Positions 41,796 to 51,309 of a DNA stretch of 64,000 bases are shown one piece after another. Made by a program: the position numbers and the translations under genes. Where the stretch lies: contig NZ_JAERRJ010000006.1 of assembly GCF_016741815.1 (NCBI RefSeq), positions 434,001 to 498,000 of the forward strand, read 5' to 3'. Each line of letters starts with the position of its first letter. The first letter of the stretch is position 1. The notes beneath the pieces are model-generated. The model was not told where the DNA came from. It saw only the letters and a list, made by a program, of their open reading frames with translations, and did no database searches. This DNA comes from Nocardia acididurans (lineage in GTDB: Bacteria; Actinomycetota; Actinomycetes; Mycobacteriales; Mycobacteriaceae).

Positions 41796-41992
41796 CAGAC
41801 GACAGCCTGGCCGACGCGATCCTGCGCATGCTGGATCGGCGCGGCATCCCCATCACCGAGGAGCACCGCGCCCGCATCCGCGCCCGCACGAACCTGGAGC
41901 TGCTGGACATGTGGCTCATCGCCACGGTCGTCGACCAGCTGGCCGACGACGCGCATCCCGCTGACCGGCCCGAACCCGGTCCGACCTGCTGA
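41792..41992 (+). CDS. Small protein resembling the C-terminal module of the previous family
   Basis: A 66-residue protein from GTG, overlapping the previous stop by four bases, so the two are made together. It reads ADAILRMLDRRGIPITEEHR, then RTNLELLDMWLIATVVDQL. This is like the C-terminal helical module (…CTDLDLLDTWL…) that ends the single-chain Streptomyces relatives of the upstream protein. Thus one ancestral protein appears split in two. It is convergent with narI, 6 bases apart. Confidence 0.65.
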   Translation: MTDDSLADAILRMLDRRGIPITEEHRARIRARTNLELLDMWLIATVVDQLADDAHPADRPEPGPTC

Positions 41993-41998
41993 GCCCGG

Positions 41999-42733
41999 CT
42001 AGCGCGGCGGGAGCACCGGGGCATCCCAGGCGCGCGAGTAGCGGCGCTTGTCGACCGCGTTGTGCTCCTTGCTGCGGTACACCACGTAGGGCCGCACCAG
42101 ATAGCCGATCGGGGCCGAGAACATGTGCACCAGGCGGGTGTAGGGCCAGATGCCGATCAGGGCGAGCACGACCAGGCCGTGCGCCTGGAAGGTCCACGGG
42201 GTGCCGACCATGAGGCCGGGTTCCGGGTTCGCGGTGAAAAGGCTACGGAACCACGGGGATACGGTCTCGCGGTAGTTGTAGGTGCCCCACAGCAGGTTGC
42301 TGCCCACGGTGTTCAGCAGGCCGGTGATCAGCGCCGCGCCCAGCAGGATGTACATGATCTTGTCGTTGGTGGAGGTGGCCTTGCGCACCGCGGCGACGGT
42401 GATCCGGCGGTAGGCCAGAATCGCGGTGCCGAGCAGCACGGCCACGCCCGCGATGGTGCCCGCCGTCACCGAGAACAGATGGTAGGTGTGCTCGGAGATG
42501 CCGATCGCCGCCGTCCACGACTCCGGAATCAGCACGCCGATCACGTGTCCGCCGATCACGCCGAGCATGCCGAAGTGGAACAGCGGGCTGCCCAGGCGCA
42601 GCAGCCGCGACTCGTAGATCTGCGAAGACCGTGTGGTCCAGCCGAACTGGTCGTTGCGGTAGCGCCAGAGGTGGCCGAGCACGAAGGAGGTGAAGGCCAC
42701 GTAGGGCAGGGTCATCCACAGGGTGGTGGTCAT
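41999..42733 (-). CDS. narI: Respiratory nitrate reductase, gamma subunit (cytochrome b)
   Basis: A 244-residue membrane protein with five helices. The heme ligands are in place: histidines 53 and 63 in the second helix and 185 and 203 in the last, with the 18-residue spacing seen in E. coli NarI. It takes electrons from menaquinol and passes them to NarH. It overlaps narJ by four bases and ends the operon. Confidence 0.96.
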   Translation of the reverse strand: MTTTLWMTLPYVAFTSFVLGHLWRYRNDQFGWTTRSSQIYESRLLRLGSPLFHFGMLGVIGGHVIGVLIPESWTAAIGISEHTYHLFSVTAGTIAGVAVLLGTAILAYRRITVAAVRKATSTNDKIMYILLGAALITGLLNTVGSNLLWGTYNYRETVSPWFRSLFTANPEPGLMVGTPWTFQAHGLVVLALIGIWPYTRLVHMFSAPIGYLVRPYVVYRSKEHNAVDKRRYSRAWDAPVLPPR

Positions 42734-43410
42734 CGGCGGGACTCCGATCCGGTGAAGCTGAGGGGGTCCATGGCGAAGGGCTCCAGGCCGACTTCCTCCT
42801 CGGGCGGACCCTGGGCGGCGAGTTCGGCGATGCGGCGGCGGTCGGCGGTGGTGACCGGCGGCAGCGTCGCGGTCACGGCGGCGAGCACGCCCGCATAGGG
42901 AGAACCACTGTCGGACAACGAGAGTCGCAGCAGTTCCAGCACCGGCACGTGCTCGCCGAGCAGTCGTTCGCCGCCGATCGGATCGACGGTGGCGGAGAAC
43001 TCCAGCAGCACCGCGAGATGATCGGGCAGCTCGTGATCGCCGAGCTCCACGCCCGCGTGCCGGTAGGCGTGCTTGAACCGCAGCAGCGCCATGCCGCGCT
43101 TACGGGTGTCGCCGTAGGCGTAGAAGGTCAAATGCAGGCTGGCGCGGCGGCGCATATCGAAGGTCTCGACATACTGCTGGGCCAGTTCGATGGGCGCGGT
43201 GGTGCGCAGGTGCAGCAGCGTGGTCTCCAACTGCGGGCGCACGGTGGCGGGCAATTCCGCTATGGCGCTCGCCAATTCGTCGAGCATCGCGAGGGTCTGC
43301 TCGCCCGGGTAGTCCAGCAGCAGCGCCGCGATCCGCCACACCAGGCGGCGATCCCGTTCGGACAGCGCCACCGCGGGCTCGGGCCGCCGGCGCAGTTTCA
43401 GCAGGCTCAT
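42730..43410 (-). CDS. narJ: Nitrate reductase assembly chaperone
   Basis: A 226-residue helical NarJ/TorD-type chaperone that helps load molybdenum cofactor into NarG. LLLDYPGEQTLAMLDEL near 30-46 and LTFYAYGDTRKRGMALLRFK near 93-112 are characteristic. It overlaps narH at its start and narI at its end by four bases each, so all are translated together. Confidence 0.94.
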   Translation of the reverse strand: MSLLKLRRRPEPAVALSERDRRLVWRIAALLLDYPGEQTLAMLDELASAIAELPATVRPQLETTLLHLRTTAPIELAQQYVETFDMRRRASLHLTFYAYGDTRKRGMALLRFKHAYRHAGVELGDHELPDHLAVLLEFSATVDPIGGERLLGEHVPVLELLRLSLSDSGSPYAGVLAAVTATLPPVTTADRRRIAELAAQGPPEEEVGLEPFAMDPLSFTGSESRR

Positions 43411-45152
43411 CGGTGGGCTCCGCTCGTCTCCGGCACGGCCTCGGCGGTGGCAGCGCCGTTGCTGCCATTCGCCGAGCTCGCGGCAGCGCCGTTGCTGCCG
43501 TTCGTCGTCGCGGCCGTGCTGTCATGGGATCCGTTGGCCCCGTTGCCGTTCGAGCCGTTCTTCGCCGGAATCAGCCCGCTGGTGTTCTTCCCGTCCCAGT
43601 TCAGCAGGTTGATGCGCGTCGACTTCTCGTCCGGCGCGGCGTCATTGGTGTCGGTGAGGTGGAACTTCTCGGCCATGTAGTCGAAGGCCGTCATGCCCGG
43701 CCCGCCGTCGGTGTCCAGCGAGCAGCCGGTGGCCAGCGAATCCAGTTCGTGCGCACGCGAAGTCGCGCCCGAGGGAATCACGTACCGGTGTTCGTACTTG
43801 GCGATGGCCAGCAGCCGGTACATGGCCTCGATCTCTTCCGGCTCGAGCCCCACCGAATCCGGAATGCTCAGATCGGGTTCCTGTCCGAGGTTGATCGACC
43901 GCATGAACGACCGCATCCCCGCGAGCCGCTGCAGCGAGGCGCGCACCGGCCCGATCTCCCCGGCGGTGAACAGTTCGGCCAAGTACTCCAGCGGAATTCG
44001 CAGCGCGTCGATCGCGCCGAACAGGTTGCGCACGCTCTCGCCGTCGTGCCCGGTCTCGGTGAGCACGTCCACCACCGGCGACAGCGGCGGCACGTACCAG
44101 ACCATCGGCATGGTCCGGTATTCCGGATGCAGCGGCAGCGCGATCTGATAGTCGACGATCAGCTTGTAGACGGGCGAATCCTGCGCCGCCTGAATCCATT
44201 CCGGTGAGATCCCGGCCCGCTCGGCCTCGGCCACCACGCGCGGATCGTGCGGGTTGAGGAACACGCCCAGCTGTGCCGGGTACAGATCCTTGTCATCGGT
44301 CACCGAGGCGGCCTCGAGCACGGCGTCCGCGTCGTACAGCATGACGCCGATGTAGCGCAGCCGTCCCACGCAGGTTTCCGAGCATACGGTCGGAATGCCG
44401 ACCTCCACCCGCGGGTAGCAGAAAGTACATTTCTCCGCCTTGCCCGTCTTGTGGTTGAAGTAGATCTTCTTGTACGGGCACGCGCTGACACACTGCCGCC
44501 AGCCACGGCACTTGTCCTGATCCACCAGCACGATGCCGTCCTCGGAGCGCTTGTAGATCGCACCGGACGGGCAGGCGGCCGCACACGACGGGTTCAGGCA
44601 GTGCTCGCAGATGCGCGGCAGGTAGAACATGAAGGTCTCCTCGAATTCGAGTTTGACCTTGTCGGACAGCTTGGCCAGCAGCGGATCCTTGCCGACCTGC
44701 TCCGGCCCCGACCCCAGCGAGTCGTCCCAGTTCGCGCCCCAGGTGACCTTGGTGTCCTCACCGGTGATCAGCGACTTGGGCTTGGCCGTCGGCGTGGTGT
44801 CGATCTGCGGCGACGACAGCAGATTGTCGTAGTCGTAGCTCCACGGGTCGTAGTAGTCCGACACCGTGGGCAGATCAGGATTCGCGAAGATGTTGAGCAG
44901 CCGCTTCATTCGCGACCCGGACTTCAACTGCAGGCGGCCCTTGCGATCGAGGGTCCACCCGCCCTTCCATTTCTCCTGATCCTCGTACCGGCGCGGATAT
45001 CCCTGTCCCGGACGGGTTTCCACATTGTTGAACCACACGTACTCGGTGCCGGCGCGGTTGGTCCACGCCTGCTTACAGGTGACGCTGCAGGTGTGGCAGC
45101 CGATGCACTTGTCCAGGTTCATGACCATGGCGAGCTGAGCCATAACGCGCAT
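43407..45152 (-). CDS. narH: Respiratory nitrate reductase, beta subunit
   Basis: A 581-residue iron-sulfur subunit that carries electrons from NarI to NarG. The first cluster has cysteines 16, 19, 22 and 26 (CIGCHTCSVTC); further groups appear in CEHCLNPSCAAACPSG, CRGWRQCVSACPYKK and CTFCYPRVEVGIPTVCSETC, giving the expected four clusters including one [3Fe-4S] where Trp replaces Cys. From about residue 530 the chain is a low-complexity Asn/Gly/Ser/Ala tail with repeated NGSNG that standard NarH lacks. The start is two bases after narG. Confidence 0.96.
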   Translation of the reverse strand: MRVMAQLAMVMNLDKCIGCHTCSVTCKQAWTNRAGTEYVWFNNVETRPGQGYPRRYEDQEKWKGGWTLDRKGRLQLKSGSRMKRLLNIFANPDLPTVSDYYDPWSYDYDNLLSSPQIDTTPTAKPKSLITGEDTKVTWGANWDDSLGSGPEQVGKDPLLAKLSDKVKLEFEETFMFYLPRICEHCLNPSCAAACPSGAIYKRSEDGIVLVDQDKCRGWRQCVSACPYKKIYFNHKTGKAEKCTFCYPRVEVGIPTVCSETCVGRLRYIGVMLYDADAVLEAASVTDDKDLYPAQLGVFLNPHDPRVVAEAERAGISPEWIQAAQDSPVYKLIVDYQIALPLHPEYRTMPMVWYVPPLSPVVDVLTETGHDGESVRNLFGAIDALRIPLEYLAELFTAGEIGPVRASLQRLAGMRSFMRSINLGQEPDLSIPDSVGLEPEEIEAMYRLLAIAKYEHRYVIPSGATSRAHELDSLATGCSLDTDGGPGMTAFDYMAEKFHLTDTNDAAPDEKSTRINLLNWDGKNTSGLIPAKNGSNGNGANGSHDSTAATTNGSNGAAASSANGSNGAATAEAVPETSGAHR

Positions 45153-45154
45153 GA

Positions 45155-48100
45155 TCAGTACTCCACTTCCTGCGAGCGCTTGCGAATGGTGGTGACCTCG
45201 TCACGCTGATTTCCGGTGGGGCCGTGGTAGTTCAGCGCGAAGGACTGCTGGGCGTAGCCGCCGATGAGGTGCGACGGCTTGATCATGATGCGGGTCAGCG
45301 CATTGTGGATACCGCCGCGCTTACCCTTGCCCGCCTTGGTGTCGTCCGCGCCTTCGATACGCGGTACGGCCACGGCGCGGTCCTGCGCGTGGTACATGAA
45401 CACCGTGCCCTCCGGCATGCGGTGCGACACGATCGCGCGCGCCACCACGATGCCGTTGCGGTTGATGGCTTCGATCCAATCATTGTCGGCCACACCGATT
45501 TTCGCGGCGTCCTTCTCCGACATCCAGATGGCCTGCCCGCCGCGCGAGAGCGTCAGCATGTGCAGGTTGTCCTGGTAGGCGGAGTGGATGGACCACTTGG
45601 AGTGCGGGGTCAGGTAGCGCACGGTGACACCGTTGGCGCTCACATTGCCCACACCCGGCTCACTGAACAGCGCCGACATGTCCAGCGGCGGACGGAAGAT
45701 CGGCAACTGCTCGCCGAGTTCCATCATCCAGTCGTGGTCCAGATAGAAGTGCTGCCGCCCGGTCAGCGTGTGCCAGGGCTTCAGCCGTTCGGTATTGATG
45801 GTGAACGGCGAGTACCGCCGTCCACCGGTCTCACTGCCCGACCATTCCGGGGAGGTGATGACGGGCACCGGCCGAGCCTGTGTGTCGGCGAAGGTGATCC
45901 GCTTTCCCTCGTGTTCGGCGGCCAGGTCGGCGAGCTGTGTGCCGGTGCGCTTTTCGAGCGCGTGGAAGCCCTCCACCGCGAGCCGTCCGTTGGTGGTGCC
46001 GGACAGCGCGAGAATGGCCTCGGCCGCGTGGGTGTCCTTCGCCAGTGAGGGACGGCCCTGCGCGATACCGGAAACTATGGTGCCGTTGACGCCCTTGAGG
46101 TATTCGACCTCTTCGTCGGGGATGGTGGTGACGGCCTTGGTGGTGACGCCGAGGGTTTCGACCAGCGGTCCGAGCGCGGCCATCTTCTCCGCGACATTCG
46201 GGTAATCGCGTTCGACGACAACCAGTTTCGGCATGGTCTTGCCCGGAATCGGTTCGCACTCACCGTATTTCCAGTCCAGCACCTTGCCGCCCGCCTGGGC
46301 GAGCGCGTCGGCGCTGTCGTGCTGCAGCGGTACCGCGACCAGGTCCTTGCGAATGCCGAGGTGCTTCTCCGCCATCCACGAGAAGCCGCGGGCGATGCGG
46401 TGGAACGCCTCGAAGTCGGTGCGCGCCTCCCACGGCGGCGAGATGGCCGGGGTGAAGGCGTGCACGAACGGGTGCATATCGGTGGACGACAGATCGTGCT
46501 TCTCGTACCAGGTGGCGGCGGGCAGCACGATATCGGAGAACAGCGTGGTGCTCGTCATCCGGAAGTCAAGGGAGAGAAGCAGATCCAGCTTTCCGGTGGC
46601 GGCTTCGTCACGCCATTCCAGTTCCTGCGGGCGCACGCCGGTGGCCTCGCCGGTCTGGAGATTGGAGTCCGCGCCCAGCAGATGCTTGTGGAAGTACTCG
46701 TTGCCCTTGCCGGAGGAGCCGAGCAGGTTGGCGCGCCACACAGTGAGTACGCGCGGGAAGTTCTCGGGCGCGTCCGGATCCTCGCAGGCGAACCGCAGAT
46801 CACCGGACTTCAGCCCGTCCACGACATAGTCGGCCGGAGCCTTCCCCGCCGCCTCCGCCTCGTCCACGAGGTCCAGGGGGTTCCTGTTGAGCGTCGGATA
46901 CGACGGCATCCAGCCCAAACGTGTCGCGAGCGCGATATTGTCGGCCGCCGTCCGCCCCGCGAACTGTCCCGTGCCCAGCGGCGAGGAGAAGTTCTCGGAG
47001 GTGAACGGGTCGTAGCGCCACTGGTCGTTGGTCAGGTACCAGAACACGGTGCCCTGCATCTGACGCGGCGGCCGCTGCCAGTCGGAGGCGAAAGCCAGTG
47101 TGGCCCAACCGGTTACCGGGCGGCACTTCTCCTGGCCGACGTAATGCGCCCAGCCGCCGCCGTTCACGCCCTGACAGCCGGTGAGCAGCGTCAGCGTGAA
47201 GAACGACCGATAGATCTGGTCGGAATGGAACCAGTGGTTGGTGCCCGCGCCCATGAGGATCATGGACCGGCCCTTGGACCGCATGGCATTGTCGGCGAAT
47301 TCGCGTCCGATGCGTGCGGCCTGCGCGGCCGGGACGCCGGTGATGGCCTCCTGCCAGGCGGGCGTGTAGGGCTCGTTGGGATCGTCGTAACCGGTCGGCC
47401 AGCTGCCGGGCAGGCCGGACCGGGCGACGCCGTACTGCGCCAGCAACAGGTCGAACACCGTTGTCACACGCTTCCCCGCGATGACGGTGGTCGGCACGCC
47501 GCGGGTGAGGATCTCCGCGGCGGGCCCGTCGAAGCGGGGGAACTGCACGGCCGCAGCGTCGTCGGTGCGACCGTGCAGGGTCAGCAGGGGATCGACGTCC
47601 CCGAGATCCAGGTTCCAGTTGCCCTTGCCCGCCTCGGTGAAGCGGTGGCCCAGGGAACCGTTGGGAACCTGCGGATCACCGTCCTGGTCGAGCAGCACGG
47701 TCTGGAAGTCGACGCCCTCACCGGTGTGGCCGAGATCGGCGGCAGTGAGGAACTTGCCGGGCGTGTAGACGTGCCCGCTGTACTCGCCGTCGGAGTTCCA
47801 GCCGCCCTGCTGCTCGTCCAGCGTCACCAGGTACGGCAGGTCGGTGTAGCGCTTGATGTAGTCGTCGAAGTACTCGGTGGTCTTGTCGACGAAGAATTCC
47901 TTCAGCACCACATGGCCCATGGCCATGGCCAGCGCGGCGTCGGTGCCCGGTCGCGCGGGCACCCATTCGTCGGCGAACTTGGTGTTGTCGGCGTAGTCGG
48001 GGGAGACCACGATGACCTTCTGGCCCCGGTAGCGGGCCTCGGTCATGTAGTGCGCGTCCGGGGTGCGCGTGACCGGGACGTTGGATCCCCACATGATGAG

Positions 48101-48874
48101 GTATCCGGCGTCGAACCAGTCGGCGGATTCCGGTACGTCGGTCTGATCGCCGAACACCTGCGGGGACGCCACCGGCAGGTCGGCGTACCAGTCGTAGAAC
48201 GACAGCATGGAGCCGCCGATGAGCGAGATGAACCGCGCGCCCACGGCATGCGACACCATCGACATGGCCGGAATGGGGGAGAAGCCCGCGACCCGGTCCG
48301 GTCCGTACTGCTTGATGGTGTAAACGTGTGCGGCAGCGGCGATTTCGGCTGCCTCCCACCACTCGGCCCGGACGAAGCCGCCCTTGCCGCGCGCGTTCTT
48401 GTAGACCTTGGCCTTCTCGGCGTCCTCGACGATGGACTCCCACGCCAGCACCGGATCCTTGAGCTTGCCCTTGGCCTCGCGGTACATCTCCAGCAGCGCG
48501 CCACGCACGTACGGGTAGCGGATGCGCGCCGGCGAGTAGGTGTACCAGGAGAACGACGCGCCACGCGGGCAGCCGCGCGGCTCGTATTCGGGCTTGTCCG
48601 CGCCGACCGACGGGTAGTCGGTCTGCTGCGATTCCCAGGTGATCACGCCGTCGGAGACGTAGATCTTCCACGAGCAGGAGCCGGTGCAGTTCACGCCGTG
48701 CGTGGAGCGCACCACCTTGTCGTGTGCCCAGCGGTCGCGGTAGAACTCGTCGGCACTGCGGCCACCCACTTTGTGCAGGGTGCGCAGATCCTCGGACACG
48801 TCACCGCGATTGAAGTATTTGCCCAACCGAAGCAGTGTCTCCGCGGATGAGGATCCCGTGTGCGAGTTTGCCAT
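45155..48874 (-). CDS. narG: Respiratory nitrate reductase, alpha subunit
   Basis: A 1,239-residue molybdenum enzyme reducing nitrate to nitrite on the cytosolic side of the membrane. The N-terminal [4Fe-4S] site has histidine 59 and cysteines 63, 67 and 102. The molybdenum ligand is aspartate 228 in FYDWYADLP. DQTDVPESADW and GVNGGGWAHYVGQEK are the classic NarG blocks. No Tat signal is needed or seen. Length is normal. First gene of narGHJI. Confidence 0.97.
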   Translation of the reverse strand: MANSHTGSSSAETLLRLGKYFNRGDVSEDLRTLHKVGGRSADEFYRDRWAHDKVVRSTHGVNCTGSCSWKIYVSDGVITWESQQTDYPSVGADKPEYEPRGCPRGASFSWYTYSPARIRYPYVRGALLEMYREAKGKLKDPVLAWESIVEDAEKAKVYKNARGKGGFVRAEWWEAAEIAAAAHVYTIKQYGPDRVAGFSPIPAMSMVSHAVGARFISLIGGSMLSFYDWYADLPVASPQVFGDQTDVPESADWFDAGYLIMWGSNVPVTRTPDAHYMTEARYRGQKVIVVSPDYADNTKFADEWVPARPGTDAALAMAMGHVVLKEFFVDKTTEYFDDYIKRYTDLPYLVTLDEQQGGWNSDGEYSGHVYTPGKFLTAADLGHTGEGVDFQTVLLDQDGDPQVPNGSLGHRFTEAGKGNWNLDLGDVDPLLTLHGRTDDAAAVQFPRFDGPAAEILTRGVPTTVIAGKRVTTVFDLLLAQYGVARSGLPGSWPTGYDDPNEPYTPAWQEAITGVPAAQAARIGREFADNAMRSKGRSMILMGAGTNHWFHSDQIYRSFFTLTLLTGCQGVNGGGWAHYVGQEKCRPVTGWATLAFASDWQRPPRQMQGTVFWYLTNDQWRYDPFTSENFSSPLGTGQFAGRTAADNIALATRLGWMPSYPTLNRNPLDLVDEAEAAGKAPADYVVDGLKSGDLRFACEDPDAPENFPRVLTVWRANLLGSSGKGNEYFHKHLLGADSNLQTGEATGVRPQELEWRDEAATGKLDLLLSLDFRMTSTTLFSDIVLPAATWYEKHDLSSTDMHPFVHAFTPAISPPWEARTDFEAFHRIARGFSWMAEKHLGIRKDLVAVPLQHDSADALAQAGGKVLDWKYGECEPIPGKTMPKLVVVERDYPNVAEKMAALGPLVETLGVTTKAVTTIPDEEVEYLKGVNGTIVSGIAQGRPSLAKDTHAAEAILALSGTTNGRLAVEGFHALEKRTGTQLADLAAEHEGKRITFADTQARPVPVITSPEWSGSETGGRRYSPFTINTERLKPWHTLTGRQHFYLDHDWMMELGEQLPIFRPPLDMSALFSEPGVGNVSANGVTVRYLTPHSKWSIHSAYQDNLHMLTLSRGGQAIWMSEKDAAKIGVADNDWIEAINRNGIVVARAIVSHRMPEGTVFMYHAQDRAVAVPRIEGADDTKAGKGKRGGIHNALTRIMIKPSHLIGGYAQQSFALNYHGPTGNQRDEVTTIRKRSQEVEY

Positions 48875-49315
48875 GACGCCCCCATCGAGTGAGAAAAACC
48901 GGGCTGCTGCGTCGACTGTAAAGACGTCGTTGCGGGCGTCAAAACGGTTCTCTCACAGTGCGCCCCGGCCTGTTGTGAGCTGTGAGGTCGGCGCAACGTG
49001 ACGGTCACTGGGGGATAGCGGCAGTGCGGGTGAGAATACCCGTCGACCTGGGGCGATGTGTCCTGGATGTCGGAAATCGGTGTGCCTGGGGGTGTTTCGG
49101 AGACAGGTCGGTGAAGCTTTGGAAACGGCTGGTTCTTCGCGGGTTTACATTTGTTAACACGATTCGGAAGGGTCGCTCAACGCGAAATTCCGCCAATACA
49201 GCAAACACGCGACCCGCTCACAGTGACCTGCGCAACTCCCACTCGAATCAGTTTGCTGACCGATCGCCGAGGAATGTGCGTCACTTCGCAGGGCTGTCCG
49301 AATAGCATGCATTCC
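48875..49315. other. 441-bp divergent region, narG promoter
   Basis: The gap lies between narG (minus) and the DUF1905-like gene (plus). It holds a short perfect palindrome GTGAC-G-GTCAC at 48998-49008 and a loose CTCACAG/CTGTGAG pair at 48952-48986. I find no FNR/CRP site of good quality and no GlnR spacing. Both promoters must be here. Confidence 0.4.
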
Positions 49316-49756
49316 ATGCAGCGATTCGTGGGCACGATCCGCTCGGCCAACGGCGGTGGCGCGTATATCCCCATTCCCGAGGACGTCATCACCGCGCTCG
49401 GGGGCGGCGGCCGCATCCCCGTCCGCGCAACCTTCGACGGCATTTCCTACACCGGATCCATCACCAACATGGGCGACGGACCGTGCCTGGGCATCCTGAA
49501 AGCAATCCGTGACGACCTGCGCAAGCACCCTGGTGACACGGTGACGGTCACCGTGGAGCGCGACACCGCCGAACGTGTTGTGGAGGTGCCTGCAGATCTA
49601 GCTGAGGCTCTGGCCGCCGCTGGCGTACGAGAGGCATTCGACGCGCTCAGTTATTCCCGTCGGCGTGAACAGGTCAAGAGCATCAGCGAGGCGAAGAAGA
49701 CTGAGACGCGGGCCGCTCGCATCGCCAAAACTGTTGGGGCACTTGGAGGGTGGTGA
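49316..49756 (+). CDS. DUF1905/YdeI-type protein
   Basis: A 146-residue protein. Residues 1-75 match the DUF1905 beta-barrel-like start (FVGTIRSANGGGAYIPIPEDV, then GRIPVRATFDGISYTGSI) and 90-145 match the YdeI/OmpD-associated helical end (FDALSYSRRREQVKSISEAK...RIAKTV). Combined proteins of this type are widespread, of unknown function. ATG at 49316 is used; ATG at 49307 is equally possible. No clear partner gene. Confidence 0.8.
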   Translation: MQRFVGTIRSANGGGAYIPIPEDVITALGGGGRIPVRATFDGISYTGSITNMGDGPCLGILKAIRDDLRKHPGDTVTVTVERDTAERVVEVPADLAEALAAAGVREAFDALSYSRRREQVKSISEAKKTETRAARIAKTVGALGGW

Positions 49757-49795
49757 GGGGCGGTACTCGGGGCCTACGTAGCCGGGTTGGCGCGT

Positions 49796-51244
49796 CTATT
49801 CCTCCAACCGGGCAATTCGCCGACTGAACGTGCCATGAAACCCCCACGGAATGTGATGCTCGAGCCAAGCCGTAGCCACCGGACCTCGCCCCACATCCCG
49901 TGCATCCAGCACGACCAGCTGCGAACGATGCTCCGCCAGCACATGATTCAGCACCAGCAGCCAGCCGTCGTCCTCGCCCGCATCCCGGCTGCGCGGTACG
50001 AACAGCGGTTCGCCGACCGAACCGCCGGGGAACTCGCACAGTGTCGTGGCACAGGTTTCGTTGTCCACCTTGATGATCGAGTCGTAGACGGCGGCCGCCC
50101 GGGTGCCTTTCCCGGCTAGATAGCTGAACCGGTGTCGGCGGGTGGACAGACGCCAATCGTATTGGGGAAATTCGACGGAACGATCGGCGAGCTCCTGCTC
50201 GATCACGGTGCCCCCGGCGGTGATCCGGTATCGCATGAGGCGTGAGTCCGGGAATCGCGGACCGTCCGCTGAAATGGAATTGACGGAGTTCGTGGCGCGA
50301 CGGACTTCGCTCCACCGGGTGTCGAACCGCACCAGTTCAACCACCACGTCGTTGCCGTCGTCATAGGCGTTGGTGAGGTGGAAGTGCAGCAGCGCCTCGT
50401 GCTCGATGATGCGCGGTCGCCCACCGGCCTTGGGCACCAACAGGAATCGCGTCCCCTTCCGGCGATCGAACCGCAGTGAATCGATGAAGGAGTGGGAGGC
50501 GAGCGCGATCTTCGTCAGATCCGGCAGCAGCGGATCGAGGACGAACACCAGATAGCGTCGCGTCAGCGCGAAGTCGTGATTCCACACGAGATCGAGCATG
50601 GGCACGGTGGCGAGCGTATGGAGGCGGCCGGACCGATCCACCCGGTAGGTGCGAATCCTCGGAGTGGGCAGCAGATCCAGGCCGAAGTTGTACATGTCCC
50701 CGGTGGCCGGATCCCATTTCGGATGTGCGGAGAACGCGCCGAGGAATCCCAGCTTCCCGTCGAAATCGAAGCGCCCCAGCGTCTCCAGGCTGTCGGGGTC
50801 GATGCGATGCGGATTCCCCATCTCCCACAGCGCCAGCAGCCCGCCGTCGTAGTTGACGATATTGGTATTGGCGACGTTCGCCGGCAATCGCCCGACATTG
50901 GCGAGCATCCCACCCGGAATCTGCGTCCCCACCCCGCGATACCGAATCCGATCCGACCGCTGCCCGTGCTCGAAGTGCCGCGTGCGCACGTATCGGTTGC
51001 GATATCGCACCGAGCTCCCGTCCAGCACGAACTGTGAAACCATCCCGTCACCGTCGAAAATGTTGTGTAACAACGATTTACCGACCTGATGCCGACCGGG
51101 GCCGATTCGATAGAGCGTCCCCGTCAAATCCTTCGGCAGCGCTCCGTCGACCTGCTCGATCGTGTAGTGATGCTCCTCGGGCAGTGCCGCGTACACCCGC
51201 GCGGTCCGGTCCTGATCAGGTGCGATGCCTTTATCGACAGTCAT
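49796..51244 (-). CDS. Carotenoid/apocarotenoid cleavage oxygenase
   Basis: A 482-residue iron(II) dioxygenase of the RPE65/CCD family that splits a polyene double bond. The four iron-binding histidines are at 174 (FSAHPKW), 223 (WNHDF), 289 (FHLTNAYD) and 470 (WGFHGTF). The start of blade one (GTLYRIGPGRHQVG) is typical. GGGAGAA lies before the ATG. It is divergent from a TetR gene with an inverted repeat between. Relatives in actinobacteria cleave carotenoids or lignin-derived stilbenes; the substrate here is open. Confidence 0.92.
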   Translation of the reverse strand: MTVDKGIAPDQDRTARVYAALPEEHHYTIEQVDGALPKDLTGTLYRIGPGRHQVGKSLLHNIFDGDGMVSQFVLDGSSVRYRNRYVRTRHFEHGQRSDRIRYRGVGTQIPGGMLANVGRLPANVANTNIVNYDGGLLALWEMGNPHRIDPDSLETLGRFDFDGKLGFLGAFSAHPKWDPATGDMYNFGLDLLPTPRIRTYRVDRSGRLHTLATVPMLDLVWNHDFALTRRYLVFVLDPLLPDLTKIALASHSFIDSLRFDRRKGTRFLLVPKAGGRPRIIEHEALLHFHLTNAYDDGNDVVVELVRFDTRWSEVRRATNSVNSISADGPRFPDSRLMRYRITAGGTVIEQELADRSVEFPQYDWRLSTRRHRFSYLAGKGTRAAAVYDSIIKVDNETCATTLCEFPGGSVGEPLFVPRSRDAGEDDGWLLVLNHVLAEHRSQLVVLDARDVGRGPVATAWLEHHIPWGFHGTFSRRIARLEE

Positions 51245-51269
51245 GGGTTCTCCCTTGAACCAATAATCT

Positions 51270-51285
51270 GATGACGACTGTCATC
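51270..51285. promoter_or_regulatory. Inverted repeat between carotenoid oxygenase and TetR genes
   Basis: GATGAC-GACT-GTCATC, six-base arms with a four-base centre, lies 26 bases before the oxygenase start. It overlaps the earliest possible TetR start (51271), which argues for the later start. Candidate operator of the divergent TetR. Confidence 0.6.
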
Positions 51286-51309
51286 CAATTCTGGGAGAGA
51301 TCTAGAGTG

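Noticed and set aside
46319..48850. 843-residue plus-strand open frame opposite narG
   Set aside because: narG is complete with its Fe-S and Mo ligands; the opposite frame is a shadow.
48998..49008. GTGAC-G-GTCAC as a GlnR site for narG
   Set aside because: The half-sites are separated by one base, not six, so it does not fit GlnR; kept only as a bare palindrome.
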